A DNA stretch of 45,037 bases from Candidatus Iainarchaeum sp. (GCA_002687735.1 NZBD01000013.1:1-45037); one strand, 5' to 3'; positions 35,964 through 45,037 are shown, numbered from the stretch's first letter. Program-made: numbers and translations. Notes: generated by a model from the letters alone, not told the origin.

Positions 35964-38623
35964 TGAATAGAAATTTACTATTAATATTAGCACTTTTCGT
36001 GCTGTTGCCCAGTGCAATGGCGGCTTCAACAATTCTGATTGAGATTCAGGAAAATCCACAAACACTTGAAAATGAGCTTGTGGCTTCCAGCGTGTTTGAT
36101 GATGATGATTCTATTGAAAAAGTAGATCTTTTTGTAACCGGCACTTCAACAAATCAGTATACTTTTACTAATGTGGGGCAGGGAGACATTTTTGATATTC
36201 CTTTTAGTTCAACTGATACGGTTTCTTATAATTTTACTGATACTGACGGAACCACAATTGGTTTAGGGACTTTACTGATTGTTCAAACAGGTTCAGGGAA
36301 TCCTCCGGGGTGTGAGGGTGGATGTACAGTTGAAAAACCAACAAATCCTATTTCGTATGTGAGACTTGAACCAAGAATGGCGCCAGGAAACAGCGCTTAT
36401 TATGTGGATATGGTTGCTGAATTGAAAGACGGGTTTACAATTTCTTCTTTTGTAATGCGTTATGGTTTGAATCATAATTGGTCAAACCAAATAGGTAATG
36501 GGATTTTTGACGGTGAAAAATATATTTTAACTCTTGGGCCTTTTACGGATAAAATTTTTGTCAGAGGCAGGTTTGATGTTGTTGATACCGGAGGAATTAC
36601 TCATAGGAGAGGGCGTGCTAAATCATTTGAATTATTTTTGCCTGAGGATAATACCTGTAATATAAGTCAGGTAATTAGTGTTGCTCCGTATGCTGAAAAC
36701 CCTGAAATTGAATTAGAGGAAACAGCATCGTTTGCCAATTTAGGCGGCTTTTCATTTTTGACAGTTTCAGTGGATTCTGGAGGATTATTGGAAGCAACTA
36801 CCGTTGTTGATGATGACTTGAGCATTGAAAGAGTAGATGTATTTTATCAAGTTGGAGATAATGTTACTCAGATCACATATAATAATGTAGTGGAGGGTCA
36901 GGCTTTAGGATCTATTCCGTCAAGTGTTGATTTTTCATGGTATAACTATTATGATTTTGGAGGTTCATTTTCCAATATTTCAGTTCTAAATCAGTTTGTA
37001 GAGGAACAGCAGGAACCTCCTCTTCCTCCAAATCCTGACCCGCCGAGATATATAAAAAGCGGGCATCTGACTGCTGAGGTATCTTCTGATGGAAAATCAT
37101 TTGAAATAACAGTGGTTGTGCCAAAAGTTAGTAAAGACCCTGATGTTCCTGATGGTGTAAAAGCAGTTTACAGAGTTGATGGAGGCGAAAAAAGATTTGT
37201 GGAGTTAGTTGACACAGGGAATACTTACACTGCATCAGTTGGAGTTTTTGATGGGGAAGTTACAATAACCGGCTCTGCAACTGCTGAAGGGCCTGAAGGA
37301 AAACAATGGCGTAACATTGCTGCTGGCTGGTTTTCATTAGTTCTTGGGGAACAATTGCAGTGTGTAGAGCTTTGCAATGACAACGTTGATAATGATAATG
37401 ATGGTTTGGTTGATGAAGATTGTGTACTGCTTCCTGAATTGTTCTTCTTCAACAAGAATATTCCTTATTATTCACTTTCAAGCCAGCCAATACAAGCCGA
37501 TGTAACAATCAAAAACAGTGGGCTTTCAAATTCATCAGGATTCAGCGTTGGATTTTATTTAAATGATGAATTAGTTTCAACACAACCAGTTTCTTCTTTA
37601 GGGAGAGATGTAGCTGAAAAAGTTTCTTTTGAAATACCTTATGCTGAAAGTTATGAAGGAGAAAATGAAGCAAGAGTTGTAATTGATCCAGATAACGAAA
37701 TTTCTGAAATGATTGAATTAAATAACATTTACATTCAGGAAATAATTATAGGGCCTAACTTTTTCGATGTTGAATTAAACGCAAACGATTCTCATTTCCC
37801 CGGAGATATAAGACAAGTAATAGTCATGGATGCTTACGGAATAATAGTAAGCGATGCTGATTTAGAAATTACTGTTCCAAACGGCCAGATAATAACTCTG
37901 AAAACCGATTCTGATGGAAAGGCAGAATTCCTGCTTCCTGTTTCTGGTACTTATAGTATTAAAATTACCAAAGAAAAATTCATTCCGTTTGAAGGAAAGT
38001 TTGCAATTGCAGAAATTGTTGTAACCGGATTAAGGGAAATTCTTCCAATTGGAGAATCACAGGAATTAATTATTGAAAACACAGCCCAAAAAAAACTGAC
38101 CAGCGGAACATTAGAAGTAAGTCTTCCTGAAGGAACAACTCTGAACTATGATCTTAGTACAACTCCAGTAATAATTTTCGAAGTAACCCAGCAGGGAAAG
38201 TATGCTTTAAAAATTGTAAGAAACGAACTTGTGATTTATGAATCAGATTTCCTTGCAACCAGAATAATAGAATCAATATTATTTGGTCAGGGTTCATTGA
38301 TTGATTTATTATTCGGGCCAATAATTCGGACACCGACATTATTCTTATTGCTAATAATTCTCGCTGCTTTGAGTTCTTACTTTGCTTACTCAAAAGCACC
38401 AATGTTCTTCAGAAAAGGAGCCAAAGGAACAACCGAGAAAAAAATCGAACAGGCAATGCGTGTAGGAATAGCTTTCACCTATTTCCTGTTGCCATTCCAG
38501 TTTGACAGGATGTTTGGATTCAATGCAGGATTGATGATAATCTTCCTAGAAGTGGTAGCTCTCCTGATCTATGAGTATTACTTGAAGCAGATTAAGGGCA
38601 GAAAAGCGATTAGGGTTAAGTAA
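35960..38623 (+). CDS. Secreted/membrane-anchored partner protein (887 aa): signal peptide, duplicated N-terminal module, MopE-like motif, CARDB-like domain, C-terminal TM helices
   Basis: ATGATG overlaps the giant gene TGA; MMNRNLLLILALFVLLPSAMA signal; CNDNVDNDNDGLVDEDC; TM segments TPTLFLLLIILAALSSYFAY and LMIIFLEVVALLIYEYYL. Confidence 0.85.
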   Translation: MMNRNLLLILALFVLLPSAMAASTILIEIQENPQTLENELVASSVFDDDDSIEKVDLFVTGTSTNQYTFTNVGQGDIFDIPFSSTDTVSYNFTDTDGTTIGLGTLLIVQTGSGNPPGCEGGCTVEKPTNPISYVRLEPRMAPGNSAYYVDMVAELKDGFTISSFVMRYGLNHNWSNQIGNGIFDGEKYILTLGPFTDKIFVRGRFDVVDTGGITHRRGRAKSFELFLPEDNTCNISQVISVAPYAENPEIELEETASFANLGGFSFLTVSVDSGGLLEATTVVDDDLSIERVDVFYQVGDNVTQITYNNVVEGQALGSIPSSVDFSWYNYYDFGGSFSNISVLNQFVEEQQEPPLPPNPDPPRYIKSGHLTAEVSSDGKSFEITVVVPKVSKDPDVPDGVKAVYRVDGGEKRFVELVDTGNTYTASVGVFDGEVTITGSATAEGPEGKQWRNIAAGWFSLVLGEQLQCVELCNDNVDNDNDGLVDEDCVLLPELFFFNKNIPYYSLSSQPIQADVTIKNSGLSNSSGFSVGFYLNDELVSTQPVSSLGRDVAEKVSFEIPYAESYEGENEARVVIDPDNEISEMIELNNIYIQEIIIGPNFFDVELNANDSHFPGDIRQVIVMDAYGIIVSDADLEITVPNGQIITLKTDSDGKAEFLLPVSGTYSIKITKEKFIPFEGKFAIAEIVVTGLREILPIGESQELIIENTAQKKLTSGTLEVSLPEGTTLNYDLSTTPVIIFEVTQQGKYALKIVRNELVIYESDFLATRIIESILFGQGSLIDLLFGPIIRTPTLFLLLIILAALSSYFAYSKAPMFFRKGAKGTTEKKIEQAMRVGIAFTYFLLPFQFDRMFGFNAGLMIIFLEVVALLIYEYYLKQIKGRKAIRVK

Positions 38624-38693
38624 ATTGTATACTGTGCTTACATTTAAATTCCTATAATTCCTATTAATTACACAATTTTGAGGTGTTTTTGGT

Positions 38694-39677
38694 TTGAAAG
38701 TAGCTATCAATGGTTTTGGAAGAATAGGAAAACTAGTTTTAAGATACGGAATTAAAGAAAAAATCGATTGGGTTATTAATCATCCAAGAGGAATCGAGAG
38801 TGCTGAGCGTGTTTTTAAGTATGATTCTGTTCAGGGAAAATTTCCCGGAAAAGTAAAAATTGATGGCGATAACTTAGTAATTGACGGAAAAAAAGTGAAA
38901 GTTATTTCTGAAAAAGTTACCCCTGATAAACTACCGTGGAAAAAACTCGGAGTTGATGTGGTAATAGAAAGCACTGGTGCTTTCAGAAAAAAAGAAGATG
39001 CAAAAGGCCATATAAAAGCCGGAGCAAAAAAAGTTGTAATAAGTGCGCCAGGAAAAGGCGATATCGAAAGTTTTGTAATGGGAGTAAACTCAGACGATTT
39101 AAATAAAAGTGATGCAATAATTGACAATGCTTCCTGCACTACAAACTGTTTAATGCCGGTTCTAAGAGTTCTAACTGATAAATTTGGAATTGAAAAAGGA
39201 TTCATGACAACAATCCACGGTTATACCGGAGACCAAAATCTTGTTGATGGCACTCATAAAGATCCAAGAAGAGCAAGGGCTGCGGCGGTTAACATTATTC
39301 CAACAACAACCGGTGCTACAAAGGCTGCAGGAAAAGTTATTCCTGAATTAAAAGGAAAGCTTGATGGAAAAGCAATCAGAGTTCCTGTTCCAACTGGTTC
39401 TTTAGTTGATGTTACAGTGATTCTTGGAAAAGAAACAAGTGTTGAAGAAGTTAATTCTGCAATGAAAAAAGCTTCAGAAGGATACTTGAAAGGCATCCTT
39501 GAATACACAGAAGAACCAATAGTTTCAACTGATGTTATTGGGAATACTCATTCAAGTATTTTCGATGCTGAATTAACAAAAGTTCTCGGAAACATGGTTC
39601 AGGTTGTTTCTTGGTATGACAATGAAGCAGGCTATTCTAAAAGAACAGTTGATTTGGTTAAGAGTTTGAAATTGTGA
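38694..39677 (+). CDS. gap: Glyceraldehyde-3-phosphate dehydrogenase, bacterial GapA-type
   Basis: VAINGFGRIGKLVLRY, SCTTNC, TTIHGYTGDQNLVDG, NIIPTTTGATKA, WYDNEAGYS. TTG start after gaggtg. Confidence 0.96.
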   Translation: MKVAINGFGRIGKLVLRYGIKEKIDWVINHPRGIESAERVFKYDSVQGKFPGKVKIDGDNLVIDGKKVKVISEKVTPDKLPWKKLGVDVVIESTGAFRKKEDAKGHIKAGAKKVVISAPGKGDIESFVMGVNSDDLNKSDAIIDNASCTTNCLMPVLRVLTDKFGIEKGFMTTIHGYTGDQNLVDGTHKDPRRARAAAVNIIPTTTGATKAAGKVIPELKGKLDGKAIRVPVPTGSLVDVTVILGKETSVEEVNSAMKKASEGYLKGILEYTEEPIVSTDVIGNTHSSIFDAELTKVLGNMVQVVSWYDNEAGYSKRTVDLVKSLKL

Positions 39678-39685
39678 TTTTTTTT

Positions 39686-39922
39686 ATGGAAATAAGAATT
39701 ACTTTGCATGCTAAGGAAAGAATGAAGAAATATGGTCTGATTGAGTTGCAGGTGAAGAACTGTGTTAACAATCCTGACATCGTTGTTGAGGGTAAAAGCA
39801 ATAGGAAGATTGCTCAGAAGAGGATTAATGGTTATGTGCTAAGGGTTATATACGAGAAACATGACAATGTTTATGTTGTGATAACAACTTACAAGGCAAA
39901 ACGTGAAAGATATGAAATATAA
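39686..39922 (+). CDS. DUF4258-like small protein
   Basis: ITLHAKERMKKYGL...NRKIAQKRINGYVLRVIYEKHDNVYVVITTYKAKRERYEI. ATG at 39686 preferred to GTG 39674. Confidence 0.75.
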   Translation: MEIRITLHAKERMKKYGLIELQVKNCVNNPDIVVEGKSNRKIAQKRINGYVLRVIYEKHDNVYVVITTYKAKRERYEI

Positions 39923-40115
39923 ATATGACAAGGAAACGGATATTTTAGTAATAGAACTCAGCATGGATAAACCTGACTTTGCCGAACAAAAAGACAATAT
40001 TATTACTCATTATGACAAGAACAATAAACCAGTTGAAATAGAAATTCTGGGTGCTAGTAAAGCTACAAAAGAAATGCTAAAAGCAATCGATACCCAAACA
40101 ACTGTAAGTGCCTAA
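39903..40115 (+). CDS. DUF2283-like small protein
   Basis: MKYKYDKETDILVIELSMDKPDFAEQKDNIITHYDKNNKPVEIEILGASK; overlaps upstream gene; alternative ATG at 39912. Confidence 0.75.
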   Translation: MKDMKYKYDKETDILVIELSMDKPDFAEQKDNIITHYDKNNKPVEIEILGASKATKEMLKAIDTQTTVSA

Positions 40116-40116
40116 C

Positions 40117-40881
40117 TTATTGTTTCCTGTACTCAGCAAACTTCTTCAAATACTTTTGTGGTTTTGATAACCATTCAAATTTTTTAGGATTCTTAATTGC
40201 ATCAGGATACATAGGTCTTGAATTAGAATAACCAAATTCAGGAAAACTCTTGGAAGAAATTAATTGCACAGGAGGATTTTTTTTATACTTTTTGTTTTTC
40301 ACAAAACCCTTTGATGTTTCGTACCATTGGGCTCCTTGTAACTTTTCAATCGGCCCATAATTGCTTTTGAATCCCGGATAAACCCAGTTAGCCATTACTA
40401 ATGGTTCTTTGGAAGAAGGATTTACAGTTACATGCGCAAATCCCGGAAGCATCAAACATTTATCTCCTGGTTTTGCATCAAAAACCAAAAATTCAGAGCC
40501 ATTCTGTAAAAGATAATGAGCATGACCAGATAAAATCTCATAAAGTTCCGGCCACCAAGTTTTTGTTTTAGGAACCTTTGGATGATAATGCCCAAAAGTT
40601 TTGTTTGGTTCATCACCCACATTAAAAGCCGGTAAAATCGTAATATCAAACCTAAGATTATTAGCCATTATTTTTTTACGGTCTTTTTCCATTGCAACAT
40701 CTCGGTACATATCATAAAACTCTTTCGGAGCCTTAGCTTTTGGATTTTTCAGAACAGCAGCCATTCTCTCCCTTGTACGGCCTTCAGGAACCACTTTTTT
40801 CATGCCTTTTCCAAAAACAAGCTTATTTCCTTTGAGTTTTATTGGCAAACCGCTAATTTTCCTCAAATCTGTTATATTCAT
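40117..40881 (-). CDS. pgi: Cupin-type archaeal glucose-6-phosphate isomerase
   Basis: KTFGHYHPKVPKTKTWWPELYEILSGHAHYLLQ. ATG at 40881 (MNITDLRKISGLPIKLKGNKLVF) preferred to 40923 because a TATA-like stretch lies just upstream. Confidence 0.92.
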   Translation of the reverse strand: MNITDLRKISGLPIKLKGNKLVFGKGMKKVVPEGRTRERMAAVLKNPKAKAPKEFYDMYRDVAMEKDRKKIMANNLRFDITILPAFNVGDEPNKTFGHYHPKVPKTKTWWPELYEILSGHAHYLLQNGSEFLVFDAKPGDKCLMLPGFAHVTVNPSSKEPLVMANWVYPGFKSNYGPIEKLQGAQWYETSKGFVKNKKYKKNPPVQLISSKSFPEFGYSNSRPMYPDAIKNPKKFEWLSKPQKYLKKFAEYRKQ

Positions 40882-40954
40882 GCTAGAATTAAGACAATTA
40901 TGAATATATACTTTAGCCTGCATTCTTCAAGTATAATCTGGCTTTGGTGAGCTC

Positions 40955-42151
40955 TTGAAATACAAAAGTGTTTTTGATTTTGATCTGAAAGGAAAAACTG
41001 TTTTTATGAGGACAGACCTCAACAGTTCAGTTGTTGAGGGAAGAGTTGTAATTTCTTCAAGGTTAAGAGAACACTCCAAAACAATTTATGCATTAAGTGA
41101 AGAGGGGGCCAAAGTTGTTGTGTTAAGCCATCAGGGAAGGCCCAGCGAAAAAGGTTTTATTTCATTGAAAAGACATTCTGATCACATCAGAAAATTTATT
41201 GACAAACCACTTAAATTTGTAAAATGGGAAGATGATTTTGAAAAAGAAATAAAATCTCTGAAAGATGGCGAAGTAATAATTTTGGATAATACTCGTTTTT
41301 TGAAAGATGAACAAACAAAAAAAACTCCGGAAGAGCATGCTAAAGACGAAACAATAAAAAAATTAGGTGCTTTAGGAAACCTGTTTGTGCAGGATGCTTT
41401 AAGTGTCTGTCACAGACCGCATGCAACTGTCGTTGGTTTCAAAAAATACATGCCTTGTGTTGTGGGGCCTGTTCTTGAAAAGGAACTTGAAGCTCTGGAA
41501 AAACTTGAAGATGGAACAAGCAATGGAAAACTTTTGATTCTCGGAGGATCAAAACTAAAAGATTCAATTAAACTTCTCAAAGGAATGCTGGAAAACGGCA
41601 GAACCAATAAAGTATGCATTGGCGGATTGTTTGGAGAACTTTTCATAAAAGCAAACGGAATAAATTTTGGCGCTAAGGACTCTTTTTTCACTGAAAAAGG
41701 TTTTGATGAACTTGTTCCAAAAGCAAAAGAACTTCTTGATAAATATTCCGACAAAATCATATTACCGCAGGATCTTGGAATGGAAGATAACAAAAAAAGA
41801 AAAGAAATTAAAGTGGAAGAACTCCCATCGGATTTAAATCCTATGGATATTGGCACTGAAACAACTGAAACTTTCAAAAAAGAAATCAGAGCTTCTAAAG
41901 TTGTTGTTTTTAATGGCCCAATGGGTGTTTATGAAAAGGAAAAATTTTCGGTTGGAACAAAGAAAGTTATGGAAGCACTTGCATTTCATAGGTGTTATTC
42001 AATAATAGGTGGTGGAGACACAGAACGTGCCCTAACAAGCTTTGGATTAGTTCCGCAGGACTTTTCTCATGTTTCATTAGCAGGAAAAGCACTCTTACAA
42101 TACCTTTCAGGAATTCCGCTTGCGGGTCTGGAAATTTTAGAAACGAATTAG
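40955..42151 (+). CDS. pgk: Phosphoglycerate kinase
   Basis: MRTDLNSSV, VLSHQGRPSEKGF, LDNTRFLKDEQ, DALSVCHRPHATVVG, VVFNGPMGVYE, IIGGGDTERAL. Confidence 0.96.
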   Translation: MKYKSVFDFDLKGKTVFMRTDLNSSVVEGRVVISSRLREHSKTIYALSEEGAKVVVLSHQGRPSEKGFISLKRHSDHIRKFIDKPLKFVKWEDDFEKEIKSLKDGEVIILDNTRFLKDEQTKKTPEEHAKDETIKKLGALGNLFVQDALSVCHRPHATVVGFKKYMPCVVGPVLEKELEALEKLEDGTSNGKLLILGGSKLKDSIKLLKGMLENGRTNKVCIGGLFGELFIKANGINFGAKDSFFTEKGFDELVPKAKELLDKYSDKIILPQDLGMEDNKKRKEIKVEELPSDLNPMDIGTETTETFKKEIRASKVVVFNGPMGVYEKEKFSVGTKKVMEALAFHRCYSIIGGGDTERALTSFGLVPQDFSHVSLAGKALLQYLSGIPLAGLEILETN

Positions 42152-42181
42152 ATTTTTATATCTGTGAGGCATTTGTTATAC

Positions 42182-42325
42182 ATGGATCTCAAAACAATTC
42201 TGAAATTTGCGTTTATTGTCATTCTTATGATTGCATTCCTCTATTTTAGAATCAACCTGACTTTGTCTACCTTGATTGTAACTGCCGTTACTATTGCCCT
42301 ATTTTGGAGATGGATTGTGAAATAA
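42182..42325 (+). CDS. 47-aa small membrane protein
   Basis: ATG 42182 to TAA 42325: MDLKTILKFAFIVILMIAFLYFRINLTLSTLIVTAVTIALFWRWIVK; two hydrophobic segments; absent from the supplied ORF track. Confidence 0.55.
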   Translation: MDLKTILKFAFIVILMIAFLYFRINLTLSTLIVTAVTIALFWRWIVK

Positions 42326-42328
42326 AAC

Positions 42329-43432
42329 CTAAATCAGGCTAACTATTTTTCCAGCAATCTTTTCCTTAGTTCCTTTAACAAAAACAGTTTTTTCCCTTGA
42401 AACAATCAACATTTCGCTTTTATCAGAACCGGTAGGATTCTTGGAAACATCATTAACAACAACCATTTGCAATTTGTTTTTTTTCAAAAATTCTTTACCA
42501 ATTTTCCCCAATTCTTTTTTACTCTTGTTAGTTTCTGCTTTAAAAGCAATTATTTTTAATTCCGGAAACTTCTCGCGAACTTCACTTAAAAGTTTTTTTG
42601 CAGGAACTAATTCTAAATTAATTTTTTTAGAACTTGGAATTTTGTTTTTTTGTTCTTTTGCTTCAAAATCATTAATTGCTGCAGGTAAAACAAAATAATC
42701 GGCTTTAGGAAGTTCTTTCATTATTTCAGAATAAAATTTTTCATGCTCCGTTCCTTCAACCAAAGAAACAGTAGCTCCGTTTAGCAAAAGTTCGTGTTCC
42801 AAAGCTTTTCCCATTTTTCCGGAGGATAAATTAGTAATAATCCTCATAGGGTCAATTTGAGAATAGGTAGCTCCGTTTCCTAAAAGGATTTTTTTCCCTT
42901 CAAGTTTTTTTTTACCTAAAGCTTTCTCTACTTCCAAAACAATTTTTTCAACAGGAGCAAGTTTTGCTTTTTCTTCTTCCACTAAAGGCTCAATTATTTT
43001 AATTCTTTTTTCCTTTTCAAGTAATTCTAAATTTTTTTGCACAATCGGATGCTCATACATAGGTTCGTGCATTGCAGGAGCAATAAGAACTGGTTTTTTA
43101 GAACCGATTGCAATTGTTGCAAAAGTTGTGATAGGAGTATCATCAATAGCCATTGCGATTTTTGAAATAGTATTAGCTGTAGCAGGAGCAATAATCATTA
43201 AATCAGCCTTGCCTTTCTTCCCAAAGAATTTAACATGCTCAACTTTACCAGTGATTTGAGTAATAACTGAATTTCCAGAAGCCCATTCCATTGCATCTTT
43301 AGTAATAATTCCTTCAGCCCCCTTGCTCATAAGAACCTGAACACTAAAACCTTTTTTTCTCAGAACCCTAACAAGATCAAAAGCGCGTATAGCAGCTATG
43401 CTTCCGCAAATCCCCAAAACAATGGTTTTCAT
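42329..43432 (-). CDS. coaBC: Phosphopantothenoylcysteine decarboxylase / phosphopantothenate-cysteine ligase
   Basis: GICGSIAAIRAFDLVRVLRKKG, APATANTISKIA, APAMHEPMYEHP, DPMRIITNLSSGKMG. Confidence 0.93.
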   Translation of the reverse strand: MKTIVLGICGSIAAIRAFDLVRVLRKKGFSVQVLMSKGAEGIITKDAMEWASGNSVITQITGKVEHVKFFGKKGKADLMIIAPATANTISKIAMAIDDTPITTFATIAIGSKKPVLIAPAMHEPMYEHPIVQKNLELLEKEKRIKIIEPLVEEEKAKLAPVEKIVLEVEKALGKKKLEGKKILLGNGATYSQIDPMRIITNLSSGKMGKALEHELLLNGATVSLVEGTEHEKFYSEIMKELPKADYFVLPAAINDFEAKEQKNKIPSSKKINLELVPAKKLLSEVREKFPELKIIAFKAETNKSKKELGKIGKEFLKKNKLQMVVVNDVSKNPTGSDKSEMLIVSREKTVFVKGTKEKIAGKIVSLI

Positions 43433-43527
43433 GCATTATTTTCGAGTGAAAAACAGTATAAATGAGTTCCATCAATTATTTTTGCTTTCCAGTTAAGCTT
43501 TAATTTAGTCTAATCTTTATTCTAAGC

Positions 43528-44652
43528 ATGCTTGACAATCTTTCTCTTGCTTACCTTTTACTGGAACTCAAACCAATCCTTGTGAATGGTTTTATCAACA
43601 AAGTAAGCGAAATCAAAAATGGTTTCATAAAAGTCAAGATTCACACAAAGAACGGAACTAAGGATCTTATTCTTGCTCCGAACGAACTTTTTATTTCCCA
43701 ATACTCGCTCCAGGCCCGTCACGGAAAATCAGGATTAGCAAATGCTCTGCGAAAAGAACTTTACAACAAAAGAATTGTGGATATTTACCAGAATGAGTTA
43801 GACAGAGTTGTTGTAATCAAATTTCTTGAACATTCTATTGTGCTTGAATTAATCGGAGAAGGAAACAAAATTTTCTTAGATTCTGAAGGAATAATCCTTT
43901 CCTGCCAAAGAAATGAAAAATGGGCTGATCGAACAACAAAAAAAGGCGAAAAATACATTTTCCCAAAACCAAAAGGAACTAATCCTACAAAGCTAACTTT
44001 AGCCGATTTGAAAGAAGCTTTCTCCGTTTCTGAGAAGGATTCAATAAGAGCTTTAATGTCATTAGTAAATATGGCTCCCCTTATTGCTGAGGAGGTTTTT
44101 TATCAATTAAAGTTGGATAAAAAAAGCAGAGCAAACACCCTAAAAGACGTAGAAATCAAAAAAATAGTATCAAAAGTGAAGGAATTTTATACTCCAAAAC
44201 TATCAAATTTAGCTCCGGTTTCATTCAATGAACAACCCTATCCATTTACCCTTGCTGCCTTTCAAAAAACTCCTGTTGAGAAAATAGATTCTATAAGTTC
44301 TTTTATTGATGAAAAGATTTCAAACTCTTTAACAAAAAGTGAAGTTGAAAAAGAAGCTGCTGTAAAAGAAAAAGCAGTTTCGAAATTAGAGTTCCACAGG
44401 AATCAGCAAACATTAGCTAAAACAAAATTCAAAAATCAAATTGATCAGGGGAAAATGAAAGCAGAATTAATTTATCAGCATTATAATGAACTGGAAGAAT
44501 TGAGAAATGCAATCCTAAAAGCAATGAAAAGTGGTTTGAAAGAAAAAGAAATTATGTATAAGTTCAATTCTGCGGTTCAAAAAGGAAATAAAACAGCAAA
44601 GCTAGTTACACAGATAGACTTCTCAAAAAAGAAGTTCACTGTGGAACTTTAA
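43528..44652 (+). CDS. NFACT-N domain protein (RqcH/Rqc2 family), short form
   Basis: LSLAYLLLELKPILVNGFINKV, ELIGEGNKIFLDSEGIIL, DRTTKKGEKYIFPKPKG, coiled coil; ends near where an NFACT-R domain would begin. Confidence 0.85.
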   Translation: MLDNLSLAYLLLELKPILVNGFINKVSEIKNGFIKVKIHTKNGTKDLILAPNELFISQYSLQARHGKSGLANALRKELYNKRIVDIYQNELDRVVVIKFLEHSIVLELIGEGNKIFLDSEGIILSCQRNEKWADRTTKKGEKYIFPKPKGTNPTKLTLADLKEAFSVSEKDSIRALMSLVNMAPLIAEEVFYQLKLDKKSRANTLKDVEIKKIVSKVKEFYTPKLSNLAPVSFNEQPYPFTLAAFQKTPVEKIDSISSFIDEKISNSLTKSEVEKEAAVKEKAVSKLEFHRNQQTLAKTKFKNQIDQGKMKAELIYQHYNELEELRNAILKAMKSGLKEKEIMYKFNSAVQKGNKTAKLVTQIDFSKKKFTVEL

Positions 44653-44912
44653 TCTGCTGCGCCGATTTCTCTTTCATCAACAATAAAAACGTCGCTCACC
44701 GCAGTTACAGCTGAATATGGAACCTCTATTACTCTGTCTTTAGCTTCTACTTTCTTAGCTACTTTACTGTCCCTGTCAACCTCAACCAAAAGTGCTTCTA
44801 TATCTCCTGATCTTTCATCAACTAGAAGATCAACTAATTTTCCAACTTCGTCTCCTCTGTTGGTGATTACTCTTTTGGTTGCTAACTGCCTTGCGATTGT
44901 GTATTTGTACAT
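44649..44912 (-). CDS. PRC-barrel domain protein
   Basis: ATKRVITNRGDEVGKLVDLLVDERSGDIEALLVEV...VIEVPYSAVTAVSDVFIVDE; good SD (gaggtaa) and TTTAAATA box upstream. Confidence 0.9.
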   Translation of the reverse strand: MYKYTIARQLATKRVITNRGDEVGKLVDLLVDERSGDIEALLVEVDRDSKVAKKVEAKDRVIEVPYSAVTAVSDVFIVDEREIGAAD

Positions 44913-45037
44913 GAGAATTACCTCTCTATTATTTACTATATAGGAAAGTCTTACTTATTTAAAAATTTTACCCAAGAAACCCCCTATACATAACGAATTT
45001 TGGCCTTTTTTGTTAATATTCTGCTTATAATTAATAA

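Noticed and set aside
44913-45037. Possible tRNA or ncRNA in the terminal intergenic stretch
   Set aside because: AT-rich, no cloverleaf or T-loop consensus seen; fits the promoter of the PRC-barrel gene.

Overview
The 45 kb window looks archaeal. A cupin-type phosphoglucose isomerase, archaeal-style phosphoglycerate kinase, NFACT/RqcH-like protein, PRC-barrel protein and IorAB point that way, and a DPANN-like lineage is my inference only. Left to right it contains: (1) a surface-glycan locus (sulfatase-family enzyme cut by the window edge, one GT2, four GT4 glycosyltransferases in two tandem paralogous pairs, a Wzx-like flippase, a GNAT-like protein); (2) an acyl-metabolism block (two MaoC hot-dog proteins, a PNPOx-like flavin split-barrel protein, FabG, FabH) beside an unusual indolepyruvate:ferredoxin oxidoreductase operon (iorA, an unknown basic 124-aa protein, iorB, a radical SAM/SPASM protein); (3) a GT-C-like membrane protein, then a single 19 kb ORF encoding a secreted giant protein of about 6300 aa, translationally coupled to an 887-aa membrane-anchored partner; (4) central carbon genes (GAPDH, cupin PGI, PGK) with an embedded DUF4258/DUF2283 toxin-antitoxin-like pair; (5) coaBC, a truncated NFACT protein and a PRC-barrel protein. 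No rRNA, tRNA, CRISPR array or transposon was recognised. Strongest leads: the nested, mosaic architecture of the giant protein and its partner; 3'-end homogenisation in the GT4 pairs; and the IOR/FabH/FabG/MaoC/flavoprotein neighbourhood, with a ligand-consistent loss of one Fe-S cluster in IorA and a degenerate MaoC paralog. All calls come from reading the sequence by eye; no database search was run.
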